64,000 bases of DNA, from assembly GCA_030446305.1 (NCBI GenBank), contig JASUSA010000002.1, forward strand, positions 1 to 64,000, read 5' to 3'. A program made the position numbers and the translations under genes. The DNA is from Clostridiales bacterium (lineage in GTDB: Bacteria; Bacillota; Clostridia; Peptostreptococcales; Acidaminobacteraceae). Of this stretch, positions 1 through 8,172 are shown piece by piece; within the stretch, counting starts at the first letter, position 1; every line of letters starts with the position of its first letter. The notes beneath the pieces are model-generated. The model worked only from the letters and a program-made list of their open reading frames with translations. It was not told the DNA's origin and made no database searches.

Positions 1-52
1 GCATGTCTAAGATTCATCTGAACAATAAAGTTTAAGTTATCAAAGAACATTC

Positions 53-76
53 GGGTGGGTTTTGAAACCCTAACCC
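53..76 (+). promoter_or_regulatory. Hairpin in the ilvD leader
   Basis: GGGTGGGTTT at 53-62 can fold back on AAACCCTAACCC at 65-76 just upstream of the ilvD ribosome binding site. It may be the end of a longer leader (attenuator or T-box-like) cut off by the window edge. I see no T-box core, so the role is open. Confidence 0.3.
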
Positions 77-102
77 TATATTTATCTTACAAGGAGGTTA
101 TG

Positions 103-1767
103 ATGAGAAGTGATGCTATTAAGCTTGGTGCTGCCAATGCACCGAAACGTGCCTTGCTTCGGGCGCTGGGGTTAACGGATGTTGAGCTTGCTAAACCGAT
201 TATCGGCATTGTCAATTCCTACAATGAAATTGTTCCGGGTCATATGAATCTGGACAAAATTACAGAGGCTGTTCGCGCTGGGGTTATTGCTGCTGGTGGA
301 ACGCCTGTAGTTTTCCCGGCGATTGCCGTTTGCGACGGCATTGCCATGGGACATGAAGGCATGCACTATTCACTGGTAACGCGAGAACTCATTGCCGACT
401 CCACGGAGGCAATGGCCATGGCACATATGCTGGATGGGCTGGTCATGGTACCAAACTGCGATAAAAATGTACCGGGACTACTGATGGCGGCAGCACGTCT
501 CAATATACCGTCGATTTTTGTCAGTGGTGGGCCGATGCTGGCTGGTGTATTTGAATCTAAAAAAATTGGGTTTACAACGATTACCGAGGCGGTAAGTGCT
601 TATAAAGTCGGTAATCTATCGCGAGAAACGCTTGAGACCATGGCAGAAAAAACATGTCCGACTTGTGGGTCGTGTTCGGGGATGTTTACGGCAAACAGCA
701 TGAATTGTCTGACTGAGGTATTGGGGATGGCACTTAAGGGGAATGGCACATTGCCGGCGATTTACTCAGAGCGATTAATGCTTGCCAAGCAAACGGGCAT
801 GCAGATTATGACACTTATTGGCAAAGACATAAAGCCAAAGGACATTATGACAGAGGCGGCGTTTGAAAATGCCATCATCGTCGATATGGCGCTTGGCTGC
901 AGTACGAATAGTCTGCTGCATTTACCGGCAATTGCCTATGAGGCAGGTGTGACGATTGATTTAACAAAAGTAAATGTCATCAGTGAACGCACGCCTAATC
1001 TTTGTCACCTATCACCTGCTGGTGATGATTATATTGAAGATCTTCACCGAGCCGGAGGCGTTTATGCCGTTATGCACGAATTGGGCAAAAAAACGCTTTT
1101 GAACGGTGATGTGCTCACATGTACGGGGAAAACGGTTGCTGAAAATATTAAAGGGTGTGAAATTATTGACACTCAAGTGATTCGCCCAATTGATACACCA
1201 TTTAGCGAAAAAGGCGGTATTGCTGTATTAAGCGGCAATTTAGCGCCGGACACCTGTGTGGTCAAACGCTCGGCAGTTGCCGAAGCGATGATGAAACACA
1301 AGGGCCCTGCTCGCGTTTTTGACGGTGAAGAAGCGGCAATTAATGCGATTAACGAAGGCAAAATTGTTGCGGGCGATGTGGTGATAATCCGATATGAGGG
1401 CCCAAAAGGCGGTCCAGGAATGCGCGAAATGTTAAATCCGACTGCTGCGATTATGGGGCGGGGGCTCGGAGAATCAGTGACGCTCATTACCGATGGACGT
1501 TTCAGTGGCGCGACAAGAGGCGCCGCGATAGGACACGTTTCACCGGAAGCGGCGGTTGGCGGCAATATCGCGTTAATTGAGGAGGGGGATATCATCTCCA
1601 TTGATATTGATGCTTGCCGGATTAACATTGAAGTGACTGAGGAAGTTTTGGCAATAAGACGAGCAACTTGGACACCACGGCCACCAAAAATTAAGACCGG
1701 ATATCTGAAACGTTATGCGAAACTGGTAACTTCCGGCAATCGTGGTGCCGTTCTTAGTGGCGATTGA
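103..1767 (+). CDS. ilvD: Dihydroxy-acid dehydratase
   Basis: Converts 2,3-dihydroxy-isovalerate or -3-methylvalerate to the 2-keto acid precursors of valine, isoleucine and leucine; a cytoplasmic iron-sulfur lyase. The 554-residue product has the usual family length. It shows Cys119 in NCDKNVPG, the [19 protein letters not shown] segment (about 184-202) that supplies cluster ligands, and the C-terminal GRFSGATRG motif. ATG codons lie at 100 and 103; AGGAGG at 92-97 gives 5-nt spacing to 103, and MRSDAIK is the usual family N-terminus. No other branched-chain pathway gene is in the window, so the gene stands alone here or ends an operon lying to the left. Confidence 0.95.
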   Translation: MRSDAIKLGAANAPKRALLRALGLTDVELAKPIIGIVNSYNEIVPGHMNLDKITEAVRAGVIAAGGTPVVFPAIAVCDGIAMGHEGMHYSLVTRELIADSTEAMAMAHMLDGLVMVPNCDKNVPGLLMAAARLNIPSIFVSGGPMLAGVFESKKIGFTTITEAVSAYKVGNLSRETLETMAEKTCPTCGSCSGMFTANSMNCLTEVLGMALKGNGTLPAIYSERLMLAKQTGMQIMTLIGKDIKPKDIMTEAAFENAIIVDMALGCSTNSLLHLPAIAYEAGVTIDLTKVNVISERTPNLCHLSPAGDDYIEDLHRAGGVYAVMHELGKKTLLNGDVLTCTGKTVAENIKGCEIIDTQVIRPIDTPFSEKGGIAVLSGNLAPDTCVVKRSAVAEAMMKHKGPARVFDGEEAAINAINEGKIVAGDVVIIRYEGPKGGPGMREMLNPTAAIMGRGLGESVTLITDGRFSGATRGAAIGHVSPEAAVGGNIALIEEGDIISIDIDACRINIEVTEEVLAIRRATWTPRPPKIKTGYLKRYAKLVTSGNRGAVLSGD

Positions 1768-1862
1768 CGATGATTTTACAAAACACAGGTTTTGAATAGA
1801 TGCTAACTGGTGTATGATAAAAGCGTATAACGTTTGTGCAATCATTTGGGGAGGTTATGCCG

Positions 1863-3470
1863 ATGAATCATACAGACCATCACGTAGATGTACAGCAGTT
1901 TAATTGGGGAACCATCGAGTGGCTTCATGAGCCCTCTGCTTCCCCTCATCATCACCTGAGCCTAGCCCGCGTTGTCATTTCACCAAAAGCGCACCAAAAC
2001 AAGCACTTTCATGTTGGTGAAGAACAGATGATTTTCGTTTTGTCCGGAAAGGGAATCTTTATCAATAACGGCATTGAACGCCGTATTGAATCCACAGCCT
2101 TTCAATATGTTGCGCCGTTTGCCGAACACATCGTCATCAATGAATCGAAGACAGAGGACTTAGTACTCATGGTAATCTATGCACCAATTTCTCTGTCGCC
2201 GCTTGGCATGCCCAAGATATCTGAATGGCATGGTGATGTAACAGCACAGGTTAATTTAGAACTTATTCAAAGTGTCACAGAAGAATTAAGCCAACTCTTA
2301 AAACTCGACATGCACTACCTAAGAGATAGCGATAGCGCCTTGCCGCTTCCGGCATTTTGCATAACGTGTTCTCAACAACGGGATTGTGCAATTGAGGCAG
2401 AACAACCGTCTCGTGATGGTATCCGTCAATATTACTGTCCTAACGGCGTTTCGCAGATTGCCGCCCCTTTGGTTCTCAATGAATGTCAGTACGGTACTTT
2501 GTGGACGGAACGCTTTGTGCTTGGCGGCAGTGACTACACGCGCAACAGTTTTGGCGACTTTGGCGATGGCGCAGAACAGGCGGCTAGAGAATACAGCCGA
2601 TTTAAAACATTTATCAAGAGCAGAATATATGTCGTCTTTGACCATTTGACCATTGCTGTTCAATTTCTCAATATGGTTCATGAGCGACGCGTTCTGGAAA
2701 GTGTTCTGCTCGATAAAGAAAATGAACTGCTCAGAAAGACTCAGGAACAGCTTAAGCTTAAAGACCGCCTGCTTAAAACAGGTGCGCGAAATGCAAATGA
2801 CAGCTTTTTCATGGACAGCATGCAGCGAACACCGAAAATGATGTATCCGTATGCATTGGAAATGGCACTTGAAGAAGCACTTGATACTGAAGATACATCA
2901 AGAATAACGCAATTGCTGGACGAGGCAACGTACCTGACCAATTATGACTTAAAAACGATTATGGAAATGATCGTGGTGCTCTCGAGAGTGCCTGCACGGA
3001 AGACGAAGGATTTTGAAAAGACAGCGCGATTGATGCGCAAATATGAAGAAGCGCTGACGAAACGCGATATTGGAGACAGAAAGCATTTGCTCAGGACATT
3101 TTGCATGGAATGCTTAAGCGATATCAGAGATTCATATGAGCAAAGTGATGGGACGCTCATTGAGCGCGTCAACCAATATTTGAAGCAACACTACCGGGAA
3201 CCGCTTAACTTACAGTTTGTGGCTGCGCATTTTTATATATCGCCAAATTATTTAAGCGCCAAATTCAATGACGTCAATCAGTGCTCCTTTACAGATTATA
3301 TATCAGATTTGCGTGTAGAGGCGGCGAAGGGAATGCTGCTGAATAGCCATATGAAAATTGTTGATATTGCACATCGATCGGGTTTTCAAAATGTCAGCTA
3401 CTTTACCAAGTGCTTTAAGCTTCGGGAAGGCATAACGCCTGGAAAGTATCGAATGCAAAACATGCGCTAG
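1863..3470 (+). CDS. AraC-family regulator with cupin and PocR sensory domains
   Basis: A 535-residue transcription factor. The N-terminal ~110 residues form a cupin barrel (histidines in HFHVGEEQ and a GKGIFINNG turn). Residues about 130-250 resemble a PocR ligand-binding domain with the cysteine pattern CITCSQQRDC...YYCPNG. The last ~100 residues are a double helix-turn-helix of AraC type (FYISPNYLSAKF and IAHRSGFQNVSYFTKCFK). ATG codons occur at 1857 and 1863; the ribosome binding site GGGGAGG at 1848-1854 favours 1863. The BASS transporter gene follows 120 nt downstream on the same strand and is the most likely target. The inducer cannot be read from the sequence. Confidence 0.85.
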   Translation: MNHTDHHVDVQQFNWGTIEWLHEPSASPHHHLSLARVVISPKAHQNKHFHVGEEQMIFVLSGKGIFINNGIERRIESTAFQYVAPFAEHIVINESKTEDLVLMVIYAPISLSPLGMPKISEWHGDVTAQVNLELIQSVTEELSQLLKLDMHYLRDSDSALPLPAFCITCSQQRDCAIEAEQPSRDGIRQYYCPNGVSQIAAPLVLNECQYGTLWTERFVLGGSDYTRNSFGDFGDGAEQAAREYSRFKTFIKSRIYVVFDHLTIAVQFLNMVHERRVLESVLLDKENELLRKTQEQLKLKDRLLKTGARNANDSFFMDSMQRTPKMMYPYALEMALEEALDTEDTSRITQLLDEATYLTNYDLKTIMEMIVVLSRVPARKTKDFEKTARLMRKYEEALTKRDIGDRKHLLRTFCMECLSDIRDSYEQSDGTLIERVNQYLKQHYREPLNLQFVAAHFYISPNYLSAKFNDVNQCSFTDYISDLRVEAAKGMLLNSHMKIVDIAHRSGFQNVSYFTKCFKLREGITPGKYRMQNMR

Positions 3471-3590
3471 GTTAAAATTGAAGGATTACAAATTCTGTAG
3501 AAATTTGAATAAAATGCTTTTAAATGAGCGGTTTGTTTGGTAGAATTGATGAAATTTAACGATTTTTTATCGAACTTATAGGAGGTATTT

Positions 3591-4562
3591 GTGGTAACTA
3601 AAATTGCAAAGGGGATATCGAAATATTTTGGAGTCATTATTATCATCTGCATGATTCTGGGCTTTATTCAGCCGGCACTCTTTGGATGGGTACTGAAAAA
3701 AGTATTCGGCCAATCGATGATTACCATTTTGCTTGGCGTCATTATGTTTGGCATGGGCATGACGCTTAGTCTTGATGATTTTAAAGTCGTATTGCAGCGC
3801 CCGCTTGATATTTTAAAAGGAACGGCGGCTCAATTTATTATCATGCCGGTATTGGCGGTGATTTTATCGAAGCTTTTTGGCCTTGAAGAGGCACTGATGG
3901 TTGGTGTTGTACTCGTCGGGACATGTCCGGGTGGTACATCATCAAATGTTATTTCCTACATGGCGGGTGGTGACGTAGCGCTATCTGTGGCAATGACCAC
4001 TGTTTCAACATTGCTGGCACCGCTCTTGACGCCGGCGATTACTTATTTTCTCATTCGCCAGACGGTATCCTTTGATCCGATGAGCATGTTTATCAGCATT
4101 GTGCAGGTCGTTTTACTGCCAATTGCACTTGGATTAATTGTCAAAGCAGTTCTCAAAGACAAGGCGAATGTTGTCAATGATATTATGCCGGCCATCTCAT
4201 CATTATCCATTGCGTGCATCGTCGGCGGTGTTATTGGTGCCAATGCAGAGCGCATTATCGGCGCCCTTGGCATTATTGTCATTGTTATTATACTTCACAA
4301 TTTATGTGGCTATGCGCTGGGGTATTTTGTTGGAAAAATGACGGGGATGTCGCGGAAAAAACGCATCACGCTTGCTGTTGAAGTGGGCATGCAGAATTCA
4401 GGTCTCGCGGCGTCACTTGCAGCGAGTCAATTTGCTGCAATGCCGATGGCTGCCGTGCCTGCAGCGCTCTTTAGCGCATGGCATAATATATCCGGTGCGC
4501 TATTTGCTGCGATCGTCAAGTCGAGAGAAGCGAAGATCATGGAATCAGAGGCGGAAGCCTAA
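3591..4562 (+). CDS. BASS-family (bile acid:sodium symporter type) transporter
   Basis: A 323-residue integral membrane protein with about nine or ten hydrophobic segments and the family signature region GTCPGGTSSNVISYMAGGDVALS. Family members move organic anions (bile acids, pantoate, 2-keto acids, pyruvate) with sodium; the substrate here is unknown. GTG start at 3591 with AGGAGG-type site at 3580-3585. The preceding AraC/PocR gene suggests substrate-induced expression. The product has a charged C-terminal tail (KSREAKIMESEAEA). Confidence 0.85.
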   Translation: MVTKIAKGISKYFGVIIIICMILGFIQPALFGWVLKKVFGQSMITILLGVIMFGMGMTLSLDDFKVVLQRPLDILKGTAAQFIIMPVLAVILSKLFGLEEALMVGVVLVGTCPGGTSSNVISYMAGGDVALSVAMTTVSTLLAPLLTPAITYFLIRQTVSFDPMSMFISIVQVVLLPIALGLIVKAVLKDKANVVNDIMPAISSLSIACIVGGVIGANAERIIGALGIIVIVIILHNLCGYALGYFVGKMTGMSRKKRITLAVEVGMQNSGLAASLAASQFAAMPMAAVPAALFSAWHNISGALFAAIVKSREAKIMESEAEA

Positions 4563-4595
4563 TGGTAGTTCAAGGGTTTTTAGCGTTCAGAAGCA

Positions 4596-4720
4596 AGTAA
4601 AAGCGTGCCGAATAAAGCATGCCGAATAGAACGTGTTAAATAGAGCATGCTGAATAAAGTGTGTTGAATAAAACGTATTAAATAGAGCATGTTGAATAAA
4701 GCATGCTGAGTAAAGCATGC
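4596..4720. repeat. 14-bp tandem repeat array (about nine copies)
   Basis: Degenerate head-to-tail units close to AATARAGCATGYTG, starting at 4596 (15-nt first unit), 4611, 4625, 4639, 4653, 4667, 4681, 4695 and 4709 (partial). Most units carry the palindromic core GCATGC or a one-base variant. The period is not a multiple of three and the array lies between genes, so it is not a coding repeat. Confidence 0.85.
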
Positions 4721-4751
4721 AATAAGCAAAAACGACAATCGTCTGTATATC

Positions 4752-4815
4752 ATCCTCGCCCGTATTCGGTTATGGCTAACGAAGTTTGGTTAAACCTGAG
4801 GGGCGAGGATTTTTG
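4752..4815 (+). terminator. Intrinsic terminator with branched loop
   Basis: ATCCTCGCCC (4752-4761) pairs perfectly with GGGCGAGGAT (4801-4810), followed by TTTTTG. The 39-nt interior can form two small hairpins (GTTA/TAAC and GTTT/AAAC), giving a cloverleaf-like shape. It probably ends the BASS transporter transcript. Confidence 0.7.
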
Positions 4816-4894
4816 TTTTGTTAAAAGCGATGCGTGAAACAGCACGGGTGGGGTAATAATGATAACATAAACAGTATCACGGAGGCAGTTCGTC

Positions 4895-6571
4895 ATGATT
4901 GATCAGCGAGACAGACAAAACAGAGATGTGGGTCGTTCGGAACGTTCACATGCCCGCAAGGAAGCGATAAGAGTGAAAGATATCGCTTTTTATACTGCGC
5001 TGATGTTTGTGATTTTGGCAACGCTTATCTGGCTGATTGCCTATGTTGATGAGAAGAGCAATGCGGCGCTTGAAGCTTCTATTGTCGACAAGGAAATGCA
5101 TATACTAAGTGCGGAAGCGAAACTTTTCAGCACGTCTTTTGATGAAGCGGTCTCAGATTTGCTGTATTTAAAAACGTTAATCTTGAAAGATTCAAACGCG
5201 CAAATGACGGGACAGATGCTGTCAGATGACATAATGTCGCAAAACTTCGCGGACTTTTTATCGACGCATTCGCATTACGATCAGGTACGTTTTATTGGAT
5301 CAGACGGTATGGAGCGCGTGCGCGTTGTCAATACGATGTCTGGCGTAGAGATCGTATCGGAAACAGGACTTCAAGACAAACGAGCGCGGGAGTATTTTAT
5401 CAAAACACGCGAGCTTATTGACGGTGCAGTGCACATTTCGGCACTTGATCTCAATGTTGAGAATGACGATATTGAAATACCGTATAATCCAGTCGTCCGA
5501 TTTTCCACCCCCATTTATAATGGTGAAGAAGCGGAAGGCATTCTCGTCATCAATTATAAGTTGAATGATCTGTTGATGTTATACAAACAATTCTCAGAAG
5601 GCACAGACAGCGAGCTCTACTTGCTCGACAGTGACGGTTATTATCTTGTCTCGCCTGATCCTTCTCAGACGTGGGGAAATTCTATTGCAGACCATTCGGC
5701 TATAACTTTTGGCAGGGTGGATCCGCTGGCATGGGTGGCGATGCTGGAACATGATGCGGGACAAGTGCATACAGAAGCGGGCGGGTATATTTTTCAAGCA
5801 CTGTTGCAAGAAGCAGTGGCATCGGAATCGACGGTACTTCATACGGTGCCCCTAATTGCATATGATCCGGGACGTCTGATGATGGTTTCCTTCATTTCGA
5901 AGACCAGCGAAACGGGTTATTTATTTTCGGATGACAGCATGGCGCTGCTCATACGTGTGATTCAACGTTATAAATGGTTTTTAATCATGGCAGTTGTTGT
6001 AATGATGGGCTTTTTTCCGTTCCTTTTAAGTCGCCGATTTACACGGGCCAAAATAAAGCGCTTCTCTGAAATCGATTCACTGACAGGCGTCTACAATCGG
6101 CGGAAGGGATTTGATATGTTGGAAGCGATTTTATCGGATTATGATGAACAACTCTCGATTTGTTTTATTGATGTCAATGGCTTAAAAGTTGTCAACGACA
6201 CATTGGGACATGAAGCAGGAGACAAACTGCTTCAAACATCTGCCGAACTGCTGAAGCAAAAGATACGCAATGAAGATGTACTCTGTCGCTTTGGCGGCGA
6301 TGAATTCGTCATTGGCTTTGTAGGGACGACGCCGCAAGAAGCAGAAGTAATTTGGAAGCGAATATTGGAAGGGGTTCAGCGATTTAACCAGACAGAAGAA
6401 ACCGCATTTATTATCAGTCTTAGTCATGGCGTTTCAGGGATTAGTGAGCTAAGCCAAGTGAATCTCGAGGCACTCATTCATTTGGCAGATGAGCGCATGT
6501 ACCGGGAAAAAGCGGTTATAAAGCGTAATTTGCAGGTGATTCGGCGTGATACGCCAGATTATATGATCTGA
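4895..6571 (+). CDS. Membrane Cache-domain diguanylate cyclase (GGDEF)
   Basis: A 558-residue signalling protein predicted to make c-di-GMP in response to an extracellular signal. Residues about 27-48 are a transmembrane helix, followed by a periplasmic-type double Cache sensor (about 50-340, including SETGLQDKRAREYF and LLDSDGYYLVSPDP), a second transmembrane helix (about 365-385) and a GGDEF domain. The catalytic motif RFGGDEF is intact (GGDEF at 467-471) and the inhibitory I-site RNED sits five residues before it, so product feedback is expected. No EAL or HD-GYP domain is present. ATG at 4895 is preceded by GGAGG. The gene is isolated, with no obvious operon partner. Confidence 0.9.
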   Translation: MIDQRDRQNRDVGRSERSHARKEAIRVKDIAFYTALMFVILATLIWLIAYVDEKSNAALEASIVDKEMHILSAEAKLFSTSFDEAVSDLLYLKTLILKDSNAQMTGQMLSDDIMSQNFADFLSTHSHYDQVRFIGSDGMERVRVVNTMSGVEIVSETGLQDKRAREYFIKTRELIDGAVHISALDLNVENDDIEIPYNPVVRFSTPIYNGEEAEGILVINYKLNDLLMLYKQFSEGTDSELYLLDSDGYYLVSPDPSQTWGNSIADHSAITFGRVDPLAWVAMLEHDAGQVHTEAGGYIFQALLQEAVASESTVLHTVPLIAYDPGRLMMVSFISKTSETGYLFSDDSMALLIRVIQRYKWFLIMAVVVMMGFFPFLLSRRFTRAKIKRFSEIDSLTGVYNRRKGFDMLEAILSDYDEQLSICFIDVNGLKVVNDTLGHEAGDKLLQTSAELLKQKIRNEDVLCRFGGDEFVIGFVGTTPQEAEVIWKRILEGVQRFNQTEETAFIISLSHGVSGISELSQVNLEALIHLADERMYREKAVIKRNLQVIRRDTPDYMI

Positions 6572-6716
6572 TGCACACTTGAGCTTTAAGGTGTCTGAAC
6601 GATGCGGCATTTGGCAGCAGCGAAAATGATGCTTTAAAAGTGTCATTAAAATATTATGAAAGCATATACTGAAGAAATGAGATGAAAATTTAAATTGAAA
6701 AATAAAGGAGGCCGCT

Positions 6717-7127
6717 ATGAATTTTATTGTTGAGAAGCAATCACCCTATGATCTTAAAACCACAATTGAACGTTTTAAAGCGCTGTTGCCGTCGCAAGGC
6801 TTCGGCGTTCTGTGGGAGTTGAACTTTAAGGATAAACTATCAGAAAAGGGATTTGAACTCGCAGATAACTTTTGGGTTTTTGAAGTCTGCAATCCGTCTA
6901 AAGCGGATAAGGTACTTAATGAATGGATTAAAACTGGCTATTTTCTTCCATGCAAAATGGCTGCGTATGAACAGGAAGGCAATGTTTTTATTGGCCTCCC
7001 AAGACCGGTTGAGCTCATTGCGCTCATGACGCCGGATGATTTGCTGCGTTCATATGCAGAGGAAGTCGAAACGGCACTGGTCGAAATTATCGACAAGGTT
7101 GTCGATGAAGCGCCTGTTGGTGTGTGA
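6717..7127 (+). CDS. DUF302 family protein
   Basis: A 136-residue soluble protein matching the DUF302 pattern: an N-terminal strand region, FGVLWELNFKDKLSEKG, a central FEVCNPSKADKVL segment and PCKMAAYEQEGNVFIGLPRP. Members are small alpha/beta proteins of unclear, possibly redox- or ligand-related function. AAGGAGG precedes the ATG. A terminator follows at 7231, so the gene appears to be monocistronic. Confidence 0.75.
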   Translation: MNFIVEKQSPYDLKTTIERFKALLPSQGFGVLWELNFKDKLSEKGFELADNFWVFEVCNPSKADKVLNEWIKTGYFLPCKMAAYEQEGNVFIGLPRPVELIALMTPDDLLRSYAEEVETALVEIIDKVVDEAPVGV

Positions 7128-7230
7128 GAGTATAGCCAGTGTGAGTGCGAACAGCTGGAAATGGACAGCATCCCTCTTTGAGGTAATGATGCCAGTTTCT
7201 CATTTCAATAAAAACGATCGGTAAAGATGT

Positions 7231-7262
7231 AAACGGCTGACACAAAGTGTCAGCCGTTTTGA
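7231..7262 (+). terminator. Intrinsic terminator
   Basis: AAACGGCTGACAC and GTGTCAGCCGTTT form a perfect 13-bp stem with a 3-nt loop and a short T run. It ends the DUF302 gene; its T run merges with the -35 box of the next promoter. Confidence 0.8.
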
Positions 7263-7286
7263 CAAACGCGGATCATCCTGTATAAT
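7259..7286 (+). promoter_or_regulatory. Sigma-A type promoter of the carbonic anhydrase gene
   Basis: Consensus -35 TTGACA at 7259-7264 and consensus -10 TATAAT at 7281-7286 with 16-bp spacing. Expected transcription start near 7293. Confidence 0.75.
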
Positions 7287-7407
7287 ATTGATAATTGATG
7301 TGTACGCTGTATCGTTATAAGAAAATTTTGATGAAGGAAATTTGAATGATACAATTTTCTCAATTGAATGCAAAGGCGGAACAGCATCAAAAAACAGGAG
7401 GTGTCGC

Positions 7408-7965
7408 TTGAATAGACTCGAAGAAATATTGACTTATAATCAGGCGTTTATCGCGGCGGAAGGCTATGCGCAATTTCCAAACAATAAGGAACCGGCAAAA
7501 AAAATGCTCATCCTGTCCTGTATGGATACGCGGTTGACGGAATTGCTCCCGCAAGCCATGAACATTAAAAACGGCGATGCCAAGATTGTAAAAAATGCCG
7601 GTGCAACGGTGATGCATCCCTTTGGCAGTATCATACGCAGTATCGTTGTCGCGATCTATGAATTTGGCATTGAAGATATTTTTGTCGTTGGGCATTATGG
7701 CTGCGGCATGAGCAATCTCAATAGTGACGTCATCGTTGATAAAATGGTTGACCGCGGCATTGATAAAGAGGTTGTCAATACGTTGACAAATGCGGGGATA
7801 GACATTCGCAAATGGCTTCATGGTTTTGAATCCGTCGAATCTGCAATCATGGAAAGCGTCAGCGTTATTAAAGCGCATCCGCTGGTTCCCAAGGACGTTC
7901 GCGTTCACGGTCTGATTATGTCACCGGATACGGGTGCACTGACCACCATCCACGACGGCAATTAA
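7408..7965 (+). CDS. Beta-class carbonic anhydrase
   Basis: Interconverts CO2 and bicarbonate in the cytoplasm with a zinc centre. The 185-residue product has the ligand set CMDTR (Cys38, Asp40, Arg42) and HYGC (His96, Cys99), as in YtiB-like beta carbonic anhydrases. I place the start at the TTG at 7408 because AGGAGG at 7396-7401 lies 6 nt upstream and the family N-terminus begins with this NRLEEIL helix; an upstream ATG at 7342 would add 22 residues with no family resemblance. The gene is flanked by its own promoter and a terminator. Confidence 0.88.
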   Translation: MNRLEEILTYNQAFIAAEGYAQFPNNKEPAKKMLILSCMDTRLTELLPQAMNIKNGDAKIVKNAGATVMHPFGSIIRSIVVAIYEFGIEDIFVVGHYGCGMSNLNSDVIVDKMVDRGIDKEVVNTLTNAGIDIRKWLHGFESVESAIMESVSVIKAHPLVPKDVRVHGLIMSPDTGALTTIHDGN

Positions 7966-7974
7966 ATATGCCAT

Positions 7975-8009
7975 AAAATCGGTCGGATTTTGAAGACCGA
8001 TTTTTTTTA
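7975..8009 (+). terminator. Intrinsic terminator
   Basis: AAATCGGTC (7976-7984) pairs with GACCGATTT (7995-8003) and is followed by T8. It ends the carbonic anhydrase gene. Confidence 0.85.
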
Positions 8010-8172
8010 TCGATACGTCACTGCTTTGAATGAATGCCGTTCGCAGGTGACAATGTGGTGAAACTTAGACTGAGAATAAATTTTCCAAATTGGATGAAAT
8101 ATTACCAGACGGCAAAATGCGACTTAAAGCAAGATGTGATACAATAATGTCATAATCATACGAGGGGGTTTT

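Noticed and set aside
1173-1628. Long antisense open frame inside ilvD
   Set aside because: No ribosome binding site and composition typical of a shadow of a real gene on the opposite strand.
4596-4720. Possible CRISPR array
   Set aside because: Units are 14 bp, contiguous and degenerate, with no spacers and no cas genes nearby.
4752-4860. c-di-GMP or other riboswitch ahead of the GGDEF gene
   Set aside because: The structure is a closed stem followed by T5, fitting a terminator; conserved c-di-GMP riboswitch sequences are not present.
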